This document shows positions 1 through 8,133 of a stretch of 64,000 nucleotides of DNA, piece after piece. Made by a program: the position numbers and the translations under genes. Numbering within the stretch: position 1 is the first letter of the stretch; each line of letters begins with the position of its first letter. Source of the DNA: Rhodophyticola sp017644125 (lineage in GTDB: Bacteria > Pseudomonadota > Alphaproteobacteria > Rhodobacterales > Rhodobacteraceae); the NCBI RefSeq assembly GCF_042140125.1, contig NZ_CP159473.1; one strand, given 5' to 3'. The notes under the pieces were generated by a model, which was not told the DNA's origin, did not search any database, and saw nothing but the letters and a program-made list of their open reading frames with translations.

Positions 1-470
1 GCGGCGGCCCGCAACTGGAAGGAGGATTGGTGGCCCGCCCCGACCATGCCCAGCACCCTGGCGTCCTTGCGCGCCAGATGCGCGATGGAGACCGAGGATG
101 CCGCGGCGGTGCGCACCGCCGTCAGATAATTGCCGCCCACCAGCGCCTTCAGCTTGCCGGTGTCCGGATCGAACAGGAACACGGTGGACTGGTGGTTGGT
201 CAGCCCCTTGTCCGCATTGCCGGGCCAATAGCCGCCGGATTTCAGGCCGAGCGCCAGCCCGGCCCGGTCGAACCCGGATTTGAAGCCGTAAAGCGCATCC
301 GCATGGCCGATCGCCTCCCGGATCACCGGGAAGTTGTAGGCATCCCCCCGCGCCATGGCGGCAAACACCTGCTCCACCGCCGTGAAGGCGTCGCCACGGC
401 CCACCACCTGCTGGCACACCTCTTCGGAGACGATCACCAAGCCGTCCGTCACATCACCCATCGCATTCAT
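1..470 (-). CDS. bhcD: Iminosuccinate reductase BhcD (partial, C-terminus outside window)
   Basis: Last gene of the bhcABCD operon. The first 156 residues can be read here; the rest lies upstream of base 1. The protein belongs to the ornithine cyclodeaminase/mu-crystallin family: the N-terminal part has the family segment around GLKSGGYWPGN and a TAVRTAAAS stretch, and the NAD-binding Rossmann motif begins near residue 143 as GMVGAGHQ. In the beta-hydroxyaspartate cycle BhcD reduces iminosuccinate to L-aspartate with NADH, regenerating the amino donor for BhcA. The start at 470 is preceded by a GGAGGA ribosome site; a second ATG follows two codons later. It lies 75 bases downstream of the bhcC stop. 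The assignment rests mainly on gene order with bhcC, bhcB and bhcA; on its own the fragment would only be called an ornithine cyclodeaminase family protein. Confidence 0.88.
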   Translation of the reverse strand, partial: MNAMGDVTDGLVIVSEEVCQQVVGRGDAFTAVEQVFAAMARGDAYNFPVIREAIGHADALYGFKSGFDRAGLALGLKSGGYWPGNADKGLTNHQSTVFLFDPDTGKLKALVGGNYLTAVRTAAASSVSIAHLARKDARVLGMVGAGHQSSFQLRAA

Positions 471-545
471 CGCAATTCCTCCATGGCGGGCAGGGGCGCA
501 CACGCCCCCGCCCGAAGCTTTCCAAAAACACGCATATCGGGCAGG

Positions 546-1709
546 TCAGTAGGCCTTGCCGCGCGCCGATACCGGCCAGAGCGTTTCGACCTTGCCGTTG
601 CGCACGCCCACATACCAGTCATGGACATTGCAGGTCGGGTCGCAATGGCCGGGGACGAGCTTCAGCTTGTCATTGACCTTCAGGACGCCGTTCGGGTCGG
701 CAACCACGCCATGCTCATCGGAGCATTTGACGTATTCCACGTCCGTGCGCCCGAAGATCACCGGCAGGCCGCTGTCGACGGATTGCGCCTTCAGACCGGC
801 ATCCACGATTGCCTTGTCCGCCTTGGCGTGGCTCATCACCGAGGTCAGGATAAAGAGCGCGTTTTCCCATTCGCCCTGATCGATCCGCTGCCCGTTCTCG
901 TCGAGAATACGCCCGTAATCGGCATCCATGAACGCATAGCTGCCACACTGCAATTCATTGTAAACACCTGAATTACTTTCGAAATAATAGGATCCGGTGC
1001 CGCCGCCGCCAACGATGTCGCAGGCGATGCCATCGGCCTTCAGCGTATCCACCGCGTCCTTCACCTGCGCCACGGCGATGTCGATCTTGGCCTTCCGGTC
1101 ATCATAGCTGTCCATATGCTGCATCGCGCCCTGATAGGCCTGGATCCCGGCGAATCTCAGCCCGTCGGCCGCGTCGATGGCCTTGGCGATCTCGACCACC
1201 TCGGGGGTCGTGGTGACCCCGCAGCGGCCAGCGCCGCAGTCGATTTCCACCAGACATTCGATCTCGGTGCCGTGCCGGACGGCCGCCGCGGAGAGATCCG
1301 CCACATTGGCAAGATCGTCGACACAGCAGATCGTCCGCGCGCCAAGCTTGGGCAGGCGGGCCAGACGGTCGATCTTGGCCGGGTCGCGCACCTGGTTGGA
1401 GACCAGCACATCCTTGATGCCGCCGCGGGCGAAGACCTCCGCCTCGCTCACCTTCTGGCAGCAGACGCCGCAGGCACCGCCCAGATCGACCTGCAACTGC
1501 GCCACATCGACGGATTTGTGCATCTTGCCATGCACCCGGTGGCGCATTCCGTGGGCCTTGGCGTAATCGCCCATCTTCTTGATGTTGCGTTCCAGCGCGT
1601 CCAGATCCAGCACCAGCGCCGGCGTCTGGATATCCGCCTCGTCCATGCCGATGGCGGCGGGGATGTCGTAGCCGACTTCAAGGTCTTCGATTTTCACGTT
1701 CGCATTCAT
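546..1709 (-). CDS. bhcC: Beta-hydroxyaspartate aldolase BhcC
   Basis: 387-residue PLP enzyme of the D-threonine aldolase/alanine racemase N-terminal fold. In the beta-hydroxyaspartate cycle it condenses glycine with glyoxylate to (2R,3S)-beta-hydroxyaspartate. The motif HRVHGKMHKS at residues 57-66 matches the PLP-lysine region of D-threonine aldolases (Lys62 by analogy). The C-terminal GHCDPTCN supplies the His/Asp pair expected to bind a divalent metal. An upstream in-frame ATG at 1760 would run into bhcB; the start at 1709 has an excellent TAAGGAGGATAACCCC ribosome site and leaves 13 bases after the bhcB stop, so it was chosen. Cytosolic. It is co-transcribed with bhcA, bhcB and bhcD. Confidence 0.93.
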   Translation of the reverse strand: MNANVKIEDLEVGYDIPAAIGMDEADIQTPALVLDLDALERNIKKMGDYAKAHGMRHRVHGKMHKSVDVAQLQVDLGGACGVCCQKVSEAEVFARGGIKDVLVSNQVRDPAKIDRLARLPKLGARTICCVDDLANVADLSAAAVRHGTEIECLVEIDCGAGRCGVTTTPEVVEIAKAIDAADGLRFAGIQAYQGAMQHMDSYDDRKAKIDIAVAQVKDAVDTLKADGIACDIVGGGGTGSYYFESNSGVYNELQCGSYAFMDADYGRILDENGQRIDQGEWENALFILTSVMSHAKADKAIVDAGLKAQSVDSGLPVIFGRTDVEYVKCSDEHGVVADPNGVLKVNDKLKLVPGHCDPTCNVHDWYVGVRNGKVETLWPVSARGKAY

Positions 1710-1722
1710 GGGGTTATCCTCC

Positions 1723-2694
1723 TTACGCTGCCATCCAGGGCAGCTTGTCCATATCCACATTGCCGCCGGTTATCACCACACCGACCCGCTTGCCCCGGAA
1801 CACATCGGGGTTCTTCAGGATCGTGGCCAGCGGCACGGCGCAGCTTGGCTCCATCACGATCTTCATCCGCTGCCATGTGAGCTTCATCGCGTCGATGATC
1901 TCCTGCTCGGAGGCCGTCAGGATGTCGGTCACGTGGTTCGACACGAAATGCCACGTGTTTTCCTTCAGCGGCACCTTCAGCCCGTCGGCGATGGTCACCG
2001 GCGCGTCATCGGCGATGATGTGACCGGCCTTGAAGCTGCGATAGGCATCGTCGGCCTGCTCCGGTTCGGCGGCGTAAATCTCCATGTCCGGCGCGATGGT
2101 CGAAAGCGTCAGGCAGCAGCCCGAGATCATCCCGCCCCCGCCGATCGGGGCGATCACCGCGTCCAGATCCGAAACCTGCTCCACCAGTTCGCGCGAGCAT
2201 GTTCCCTGGCCCGCGATCACGCGCGGGTCGTTATAGGGATGTACGAAATCGGCGCCGGTCTCTTCATGCACCTTCGCGAAAACCTCTTCGCGGCTGCTGG
2301 TCGACGGCTCGCATTCGGTGATGATCCCGCCATAGCCGCGCACCGCCGCCTTCTTCGCCTCGGGCGCAGTGCGGGGCATGACCACATGGCACGGAATGCC
2401 GCGCCGGCCCGCGGCGTAGCTGAGCGACAGCGCGTGGTTGCCGGACGAATGCGTCGCGACACCTTTTGCTGCCATCTCATCGGAGAGCCCGAAGACCGCG
2501 TTCGACGCGCCGCGCACCTTGAACGCGCCCGCCTTCTGGAAGTTCTCGCATTTGAAGAACAGCTCGGCGCCCGTCAGCTCGTTGAAATAGCTCGATGTCA
2601 GGACCGGCGTGCGATGGATATGGGGCGCAATCCGCTCATGCGCCCGCAACACATCGTCGAATGTGGGCAAGGGTCGTTCTGTCATGTCTTTCAT
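1723..2694 (-). CDS. bhcB: Beta-hydroxyaspartate dehydratase BhcB
   Basis: 323-residue fold-type II PLP enzyme related to threonine dehydratase and serine racemase. In this operon context it dehydrates beta-hydroxyaspartate to iminosuccinate. Visible motifs are AFKVRGA with the Schiff-base Lys59, SSGNHALS at residues 83-90 for substrate carboxylate binding, and a glycine-rich IGGGGMISGC loop that holds the PLP phosphate. The start at 2694 follows GGAGGAGAGA with good spacing; the second ATG three codons in is too far from this site. It lies 13 bases after the bhcA stop. Without the flanking bhcA and bhcC it would be annotated as a threo-3-hydroxyaspartate ammonia-lyase or threonine dehydratase. 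Confidence 0.92.
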   Translation of the reverse strand: MKDMTERPLPTFDDVLRAHERIAPHIHRTPVLTSSYFNELTGAELFFKCENFQKAGAFKVRGASNAVFGLSDEMAAKGVATHSSGNHALSLSYAAGRRGIPCHVVMPRTAPEAKKAAVRGYGGIITECEPSTSSREEVFAKVHEETGADFVHPYNDPRVIAGQGTCSRELVEQVSDLDAVIAPIGGGGMISGCCLTLSTIAPDMEIYAAEPEQADDAYRSFKAGHIIADDAPVTIADGLKVPLKENTWHFVSNHVTDILTASEQEIIDAMKLTWQRMKIVMEPSCAVPLATILKNPDVFRGKRVGVVITGGNVDMDKLPWMAA

Positions 2695-2707
2695 TCTCTC
2701 CTCCCTC

Positions 2708-3898
2708 TTACGCGGCCGATTTCAGCGTGGCGGCCCGCGATGTGCGGAAATACTCCTGGGCGGCGGAGACGCCGTCGCCCAACTCGATGGGGTAGTTCAG
2801 ATCGGCCATCGCCATCTCGATCGTGGCCAGCCCGGACAGCACCATGACATCGGTCAGCGAGCCCAGATGCCCGATCCGGAAGGCCTTGCCGTTCATCTCT
2901 CCCAGACCGACGCCGAAGCTGACGCCATAGGCCTTGAAGGCGTGATCGGTCAGCGCGTTACTGTTGAATCCCTTGGGCACGTAAATGGCGCTGACCGTGT
3001 CGGAGTAAAGCTCGGGCGATTGCGCCACAAGCTGCAGGCCCCATCCGCGGACTGCCCGGCGGACACCTTCGGCAAGGCGATGATGGCGGGCATAGACGTT
3101 CTCCAGACCTTCTTCGGCGAGCATTTTCAGGCTTTCGCGCATGCCATAGATCAGTTGCAGCGGCGGCGTGTAGGGGAAGCCGCCGGTCGCGTTCGACTGC
3201 ATCATGTCGCGGAAATCGAAGAATGTGCGGGGCAGGGCGGCAGCGTCCATCGCCGCCAGAGCCTTGGGGCTTGCGGCCAGAATGGCCATGCCGGTGGCCA
3301 GCATGAAGCCCTTCTGGCTGCCGGAGACGGCGATATCCACGCCCCAGGCATCCATTTCGAACGGCATGGAGGCCAGCGAACTGACGCAATCCACCAGCAG
3401 CAGGGCCGGGTGATCGGCGGCATCCATCGCCCTGCGGACCGCCCCGATGTCGGATTTCACGCCGGTCGCCGTCTCGTTATGGGTGACAAGCACCGCCTTG
3501 ATCGCGTGGACGCTGTCGGCCGTCAGAGCCTCTTCGAACCTGTCGGCCGGTGCGCCGGCACCCCAGTCGCATTCGATGATGCGAACATCCAGCCCGTGGC
3601 GCTGGCACATGTCGATCCAGCGGTGACTGAACATGCCGTAGCGCGCGACCAGAACCGTGTCGCCCGGGCTCAGCGTATTGGTGATCGCCGCTTCCCATCC
3701 GCCCGTACCGGAGGCGGGGAAGGTGATGACATGGCCGGTTTCGGTGCCGAAGATCTCCTTGCAGCCGTCGAGCACGGGCAGGAGCGTGTCCACGAAATCC
3801 GGTGCGCGATGGTCGCGGGTCTGCACCTGCATCGCATGGCGCAGCCGATCCGGCATGTTGGTTGGGCCGGGGATGAACAAAGGGTTCTGGTCGGACAT
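2708..3898 (-). CDS. bhcA: Aspartate-glyoxylate aminotransferase BhcA
   Basis: 396-residue fold-type I PLP aminotransferase of the alanine-glyoxylate/serine-pyruvate class (class V). In the beta-hydroxyaspartate cycle it transfers the amino group of aspartate to glyoxylate, giving oxaloacetate and glycine. It begins with the class N-terminus NPLFIPGPTNMP. The PLP lysine is Lys196 in SGSQKGFMLA, and Asp170 in LLLVDCVSSL is placed to pair with the pyridine nitrogen. The start at 3898 has a GGAGGAGATCGTGCC leader. First gene of the operon; its promoter lies in the AT-rich region shared with bhcR. Alone it could be read as serine-glyoxylate aminotransferase; the adjoining aldolase, dehydratase and reductase decide the call. 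Confidence 0.92.
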   Translation of the reverse strand: MSDQNPLFIPGPTNMPDRLRHAMQVQTRDHRAPDFVDTLLPVLDGCKEIFGTETGHVITFPASGTGGWEAAITNTLSPGDTVLVARYGMFSHRWIDMCQRHGLDVRIIECDWGAGAPADRFEEALTADSVHAIKAVLVTHNETATGVKSDIGAVRRAMDAADHPALLLVDCVSSLASMPFEMDAWGVDIAVSGSQKGFMLATGMAILAASPKALAAMDAAALPRTFFDFRDMMQSNATGGFPYTPPLQLIYGMRESLKMLAEEGLENVYARHHRLAEGVRRAVRGWGLQLVAQSPELYSDTVSAIYVPKGFNSNALTDHAFKAYGVSFGVGLGEMNGKAFRIGHLGSLTDVMVLSGLATIEMAMADLNYPIELGDGVSAAQEYFRTSRAATLKSAA

Positions 3899-4112
3899 GG
3901 CACGATCTCCTCCGTGATGCTGAAGCTGTTATAGCAGCCTGACGACCAGTTGCAATTTTTTCGAAAGAGTTTTTCATTTATAGAAATATGAGTCTATACC
4001 TCTGTATATAAGCAAGAAAGTGTTTTCCATAACTGCCGTTCAGTATTTCATTGAAAATATTTTTCAGAATGATAGGTCTGTGGTTAGATTCTCAGCAAGC
4101 GGAGATTTGGTC
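3899..4112. promoter_or_regulatory. Divergent bhcA/bhcR control region
   Basis: This 214-base gap separates the divergent bhcA and bhcR genes and is much more AT-rich than its surroundings. It contains an inverted repeat TGAAAA-TAT-TTTTCA (4052-4066), a TTTCGAAA palindrome (3959-3966) and a TATATA stretch near 4005. IclR regulators typically bind short palindromes in such divergent regions, and BhcR of Paracoccus is known to bind its bhc promoter with glyoxylate as effector. Which repeat is the operator here is inference. Confidence 0.6.
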
Positions 4113-4964
4113 ATGGCGGAGATACAGCGAAAACCCCGCGGGCGGCCGAAATCGCCCTTCACCGAAGGCGGTGGAAGCACCATACAGGCGCTTGACCGTG
4201 CCCTGGCGGTGCTGAGCGCGCTGGCGCGGCAGGATCACGCCTCGCTGACCGACCTGTCCGACGGTCTGAACATTCCCACCGCGACGACGCACCGGATCCT
4301 CGCCACCTTGCAGCAGAACGGGTATGCCGAACTGGACGAGGCCAGCCAGACCTGGGCCGTAGGGGTGGAGGCCTATCGCACCGGATCGGCCTATCTGAAC
4401 CGGACGACGCTGATGGATGTGGCCCGCCCCGCGATGCGGTCGCTGATGCAGGCCACGGGCGAGACCGCGAATCTTGCGGTGCCCGACGGCGCCGAAGTGG
4501 TCTTCATCGGCCAGATCGAAACCCAGAACCCGATCCGCGCCTTTTTTGCGGCGGGCACGCGCACGCCCATGCATGCCTCGGGCACCGGCAAGGCGATTCT
4601 GGCCAGCATGCCGGAGGCGCATCTGTCGCGGCTTCTGTCCCGGGGCGAGTTGCGGGAGTTCACCGACCAGACCCTGACGACGGAGGCGCAGTTGCGCGCC
4701 GATCTGGACGAGACGCGCGCGCGCGGCTGGTCTTTCGATCAGGAGGAGCGGCATCGCGGCATGTCCTGCATCGGTGCGGCCATCTATGACGCGCGGGGGG
4801 AGATTGTCGCGGGCGTGTCGATTTCGGGGCCCAGCACGCGATTTGCCGACCGCCGGGTTACGGCCTTCGGCGCCCGTGTGGCCGAAGCGGCTCGCGAAAT
4901 CACCGAAGGGATCGGAGGGCGCCTGCCGGCCTTGGCACAGGCAGGCGGTGACCCGGTCGGCTAA
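4113..4964 (+). CDS. bhcR: IclR-family regulator BhcR of the beta-hydroxyaspartate cycle
   Basis: 283-residue IclR-type transcription factor. A basic N-terminal arm (residues 1-13, RKPRGRPK) precedes a winged helix-turn-helix (about 25-85, including NIPTATTHRILATL) and the C-terminal effector-binding domain (about 95-270). It is transcribed away from bhcABCD, the arrangement known for BhcR, which senses glyoxylate and controls the cluster. The reading frame is open back to 4020, but the start at 4113 has GGAG eight bases upstream and gives the usual family length. A role in self-regulation through the shared AT-rich gap is likely. The neighbouring downstream GNAT gene does not look functionally linked. 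Confidence 0.9.
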   Translation: MAEIQRKPRGRPKSPFTEGGGSTIQALDRALAVLSALARQDHASLTDLSDGLNIPTATTHRILATLQQNGYAELDEASQTWAVGVEAYRTGSAYLNRTTLMDVARPAMRSLMQATGETANLAVPDGAEVVFIGQIETQNPIRAFFAAGTRTPMHASGTGKAILASMPEAHLSRLLSRGELREFTDQTLTTEAQLRADLDETRARGWSFDQEERHRGMSCIGAAIYDARGEIVAGVSISGPSTRFADRRVTAFGARVAEAAREITEGIGGRLPALAQAGGDPVG

Positions 4965-5034
4965 AGGCTTGCCAGCGCGATGAATTTCGCCTTTTGTCGA
5001 AACCGGCGCCGTTGCCGCGATTGGGGGAGGGCTC

Positions 5035-5766
5035 ATGGCAGATCACGACAGGGCCGGAGAGCCGGTTCCGGGATTCCGACCGCCGCCCGCGCCGGGCGGA
5101 GAGCCGTTGGCCGGGCGCTATGCGCGGCTGGTCCGGCTCAGCGCCGATGAGCACGCGGCCGATCTGCATCGGGCCAATTCGGCCAGCGATGCGATCTGGG
5201 ATTTCCTGCCCTACGGCCCGTTTTCCTCCGCGGCGGCCTATCATCGTTGGGTGCGGGAGGTGGAGGCCGGTCCGGACCCGCTCTTCTATGCAATCCAGAA
5301 TCTGGAGACCGGCCAGTGGAGCGGTGTGGCCAGTTACCTTCGAATCACACCCGAGATGGGCACGATCGAGGTTGGCCATATCAATTTCGCCCCCGCAATG
5401 CAGCGCACGCGCGCCGCGACCGATGCCATGTACCTGATGATGGAATGGGCGTTCGAGGCGGGATATCGGCGCTACGAATGGAAATGCAATGCCCGCAATC
5501 TGGGCTCGCGCCGGGCGGCGGAGCGCTTGGGCTTTTCCTATGAGGGCGTCTTTCGGCAGGCCGCCGTAGTCAAGGGGCGCAACCGGGATACGGCCTGGTT
5601 TGCCTGTATCGACGCGGAATGGCCCGCCCTGAAGGAGGCGTTCCGGGCCTGGCTTTCCCCCGAGAATTTCGACGCCGAGGGGCGGCAGAAGGAACGCCTG
5701 GGCGATCTGACCCGGCTGGTGCGTGTCAGTTCGGATCCCGCGCTTCCGGGCCCGTCGGGCGGCTAG
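5035..5766 (+). CDS. GNAT-family N-acetyltransferase (RimJ/RimL-like)
   Basis: 243-residue protein with a single GNAT fold of the RimJ/RimL type (about residues 25-190). The pattern NARNLGSRRAAERLGFSYEG is the characteristic segment in which the last helix packs against acetyl-CoA in this subfamily. Proteins of this type acetylate protein N-termini, amino acids or small amines; the substrate cannot be predicted. The start at 5035 follows GGGGGAGGGCTC. Its TAG stop overlaps, on the opposite strand, the TAG of the receiver protein through a shared CTAG. Proline-rich first 25 residues are probably disordered. Confidence 0.8.
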   Translation: MADHDRAGEPVPGFRPPPAPGGEPLAGRYARLVRLSADEHAADLHRANSASDAIWDFLPYGPFSSAAAYHRWVREVEAGPDPLFYAIQNLETGQWSGVASYLRITPEMGTIEVGHINFAPAMQRTRAATDAMYLMMEWAFEAGYRRYEWKCNARNLGSRRAAERLGFSYEGVFRQAAVVKGRNRDTAWFACIDAEWPALKEAFRAWLSPENFDAEGRQKERLGDLTRLVRVSSDPALPGPSGG

Positions 5767-6467
5767 ACCGCCGCGACATGCCGGATCCGGTCTGACAGAA
5801 GCGCCCGAAGACTGACGCGATCGCCATGCGCCAGAGGGCCGCTGGCGCGCGCGATGATATCCTCCAGCCCGGCATCATGGGCCGTGCGGGCGACGCCAAG
5901 CAGAAAGGGCCTCAGATACGCCATGGGCGGGCTGTCCAGTTCGAGCAGCTTCATCGCATGGGTCAGATCCTCCCGAAAGGCGAGCGTATCGGGCTCCACC
6001 CGGTCATCCGACGTGGGGCGCGGGCCTTTGGGTTGCAGGTCTTCCGGCAGATGGCGCAGGATCGCGGCCTGGAAAAAGGCCAGCGTTTCCATCGGCTTGG
6101 GCAGGAAGCCATTTGCTCCGGCCGCCATCACGGCGGTTTCGGACGCATCCGGATCGGCGCCGGACGTCCCGAGGATCACGGGCACCCGCGGCTGACCGGC
6201 ATGGATTTCGGCAATCAGGTCAAGCCCGGACCCGTCCGGCAGGCCGAGATCGATGATGGCGACGGACGGGCGGTAGACGGCCAGATGTCGCCGGGCGGAG
6301 GTCAGGCAATCGGCGCGCCGGATGCGGGCGCCCGAGCGCAGGCACAGCAGCCTCAGCGCTTCGGATGCGAAGCGGCTGTCCTCTACCACCAGAACGGTCA
6401 GCCCCAGCAAGGGACGCGCCGCCGTCGGTTTCGGTCGAAAGTCGAGATCTGCAACAAAGTCGTCCAT
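5763..6467 (-). CDS. Response-regulator receiver protein with unassigned C-terminal region
   Basis: 234-residue protein with a CheY-like receiver domain at about residues 22-140. All key positions are visible: the acidic pair in VVEDSR, phosphoacceptor Asp in IIDLGLPDGSG, Ser in GTSG and Lys in FLPKP. It should therefore be phosphorylatable. The C-terminal 80 residues, from about 150, do not resemble a DNA-binding, GGDEF or HPt domain and appear helical; they may serve as a protein-interaction output. No histidine kinase is encoded nearby, so its partner is unknown. It converges on and overlaps the GNAT stop by four bases. Confidence 0.78.
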   Translation of the reverse strand: MDDFVADLDFRPKPTAARPLLGLTVLVVEDSRFASEALRLLCLRSGARIRRADCLTSARRHLAVYRPSVAIIDLGLPDGSGLDLIAEIHAGQPRVPVILGTSGADPDASETAVMAAGANGFLPKPMETLAFFQAAILRHLPEDLQPKGPRPTSDDRVEPDTLAFREDLTHAMKLLELDSPPMAYLRPFLLGVARTAHDAGLEDIIARASGPLAHGDRVSLRALLSDRIRHVAAV

Positions 6468-6619
6468 TTCGTCATGCCCCCATTACGGCTGATTCCCTGG
6501 ACGATTAGAGCCCTGTAAGGTTGACAAGCTGTAAACGGTGCCGCGGCGACAGGACGCTTGGCATTTCCACCGTCGCGCGCCATATCACTCCCAAGTCAGT
6601 CCTGCGCAGGAGAGCTTCG

Positions 6620-7024
6620 ATGATCGGCCGTTTGAACCATGTCGCCATTGCCGTGCCCGATCTGGAGGCCGCATCGGCCCAGTATCGCGACACGCTGGGC
6701 GCCAAAGTCGGCGCGCCGCAGGACGAGCCGGATCACGGCGTGACGGTTGTGTTCATCGAGCTTCCGAACACCAAGATCGAGCTGCTGTATCCGCTTGGCG
6801 AGAACAGCCCGATTGCCGGTTTCCTTGAAAAGAACCCCGCCGGCGGGATCCACCATATCTGCTACGAGGTGGAGGACATCCTGTCGGCGCGGGACCGGTT
6901 GCAGGCGACGGGCGCCCGCGTTCTGGGCACGGGCGAGCCCAAGATCGGGGCGCATGGAAAGCCGGTCCTGTTCCTGCATCCCAAGGATTTCACCGGTACG
7001 CTGGTAGAACTGGAGCAGGTCTGA
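6620..7024 (+). CDS. mce: Methylmalonyl-CoA epimerase
   Basis: 134-residue vicinal-oxygen-chelate (glyoxalase/bleomycin resistance) protein matching methylmalonyl-CoA epimerase in length and sequence. It interconverts (2S)- and (2R)-methylmalonyl-CoA in propionyl-CoA assimilation and in the ethylmalonyl-CoA pathway. The metal ligands are expected in LNHVAIAVPD (His), GIHHICYEV (His) and the terminal TLVELEQV (Glu), all present. The frame is open upstream, but the start at 6620 has an AGGAG site and matches the family N-terminus MIGRLNHVAI. Its stop overlaps the ATG of the downstream DUF1467 gene by one base, a pairing common in Rhodobacteraceae. Confidence 0.92.
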   Translation: MIGRLNHVAIAVPDLEAASAQYRDTLGAKVGAPQDEPDHGVTVVFIELPNTKIELLYPLGENSPIAGFLEKNPAGGIHHICYEVEDILSARDRLQATGARVLGTGEPKIGAHGKPVLFLHPKDFTGTLVELEQV

Positions 7025-7302
7025 TGAATGTTGTCAGCGGTCTGGTGCTTTACGCGATCATCTGGTTCATGACGCTGTTCGTGATCCTGCCGATCCGGAT
7101 GACATCGCAGGGGGAGGCGGGGGAAATCGCGCGCGGCACCCATGCCTCGGCGCCCCACCGGCCGCAGCTGAAACGGCGGTTTCTGATAACCTCCGGCGTG
7201 GCCGCGGTGATCTGGGCCATCTTCGCGTGGATCATCCTTGGCGGCCTCATCACGATCGACGATATCGACCTGTTCACACGGTTCGGGATGGGTGAGCGTT
7301 GA
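7024..7302 (+). CDS. DUF1467 family small membrane protein
   Basis: 92-residue protein with two hydrophobic segments, at residues 5-24 and about 55-78, joined by a polar loop carrying the conserved segment LPIRMTSQGE. This is the DUF1467 signature; the function is unknown. It is translationally coupled to mce (shared TGATG). Its last 29 bases overlap the end of the convergent EI24-type gene on the other strand. Confidence 0.8.
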   Translation: MNVVSGLVLYAIIWFMTLFVILPIRMTSQGEAGEIARGTHASAPHRPQLKRRFLITSGVAAVIWAIFAWIILGGLITIDDIDLFTRFGMGER

Positions 7303-7978
7303 GCCGGTGATAGAGATGGGTGAAGGTGGCCGCACCCAGAACGGGCACCAGCAGGTTCACCACCGGGATTGTCAGCGGCACGGCCATCAGCACCCCGGCG
7401 GCGAAGATCGTGGCCTTGTGGGTGTTGCGGAACTGAGCGGCCCCGCCCGCGTCCCGGCGGCGGAGCGCCACCATCTGCGCATATTCCCGGCCCAGAAGCA
7501 CGCCATTGACGATCCAGAAAAGGAAGGGCGCCAGCGGCGGCATCGCGATATAGGCGATCAGCGCCACGAGGTTGACGCCGACGATGACGCCCAGAAATTT
7601 CAGACCGTCGCCAAGACCTTCGACAAAGCCGATATGGCGGGCGGGCGGTAGATACGGGTAGTGCTGCGCCTCGACCGCGTCGGCGATCCGGTCGAGGAAG
7701 ATGCCGGTGAAGGCAGAGGCCACGGGCACCATCAGGAAAATCGACAAAAGCAGCATCAGCGGGATGCCCGCGATGGTCAGGGCGTTGTCTATCCAGGTGA
7801 TCTCCCCGATCACGGGCAGCGAAAAGCTGTCGGGCAGGAGCCAGCCGATCAGAATGACGAAGGCCGCGTAGAAGGCGACAAGAAGGGCGACGGTGAGGCC
7901 AATGCCAAGACCCAGAACGCCCAGGAACCGGCGGTCGGATAACTGGCCCACGGCCTTGATGAAATCGGAAAGGATCAT
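7274..7978 (-). CDS. EI24 domain (CysZ-like) membrane protein
   Basis: 234-residue integral membrane protein of the EI24/CysZ-like family. Four or more hydrophobic segments are visible, at about residues 20-45, 70-95, 130-155 and 190-215, with the family-like IFLDRIADAVEAQHYP stretch after the second. CysZ members transport sulfate, but most alphaproteobacterial EI24 proteins are uncharacterised, so no substrate is assigned. The frame extends to 8047, yet MILSDFIKAVGQL at 7978 matches the usual N-terminus and has a GAGGGG site. It overlaps the 3' end of the DUF1467 gene in antisense by 29 bases. Confidence 0.72.
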   Translation of the reverse strand: MILSDFIKAVGQLSDRRFLGVLGLGIGLTVALLVAFYAAFVILIGWLLPDSFSLPVIGEITWIDNALTIAGIPLMLLLSIFLMVPVASAFTGIFLDRIADAVEAQHYPYLPPARHIGFVEGLGDGLKFLGVIVGVNLVALIAYIAMPPLAPFLFWIVNGVLLGREYAQMVALRRRDAGGAAQFRNTHKATIFAAGVLMAVPLTIPVVNLLVPVLGAATFTHLYHRLNAHPSRTV

Positions 7979-8133
7979 TTTCGCCCCTCGGCCCTGCATC
8001 CGGAATGTTACATGTCTTAACATCGGGTGTGCGGCGGGCGAGATCAAGCCCCGCCAGCGTCATTCCCTGCGCAAGCCCTTGTCGCGGCGGCGTCGCCCGT
8101 ACGGCCGGCCCTGTTCCCGTTCCGGGCGCGGGC

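Noticed and set aside
4020..4112. N-terminal extension of bhcR by 31 codons
   Set aside because: AT-rich and unlike IclR N-termini; it would cover the inverted repeats expected to be control sites.
4963..4994. AAAGGC/GCCTTT hairpin after bhcR as a terminator
   Set aside because: Six-pair stem with a 20-base loop and only four Ts; too weak to call.
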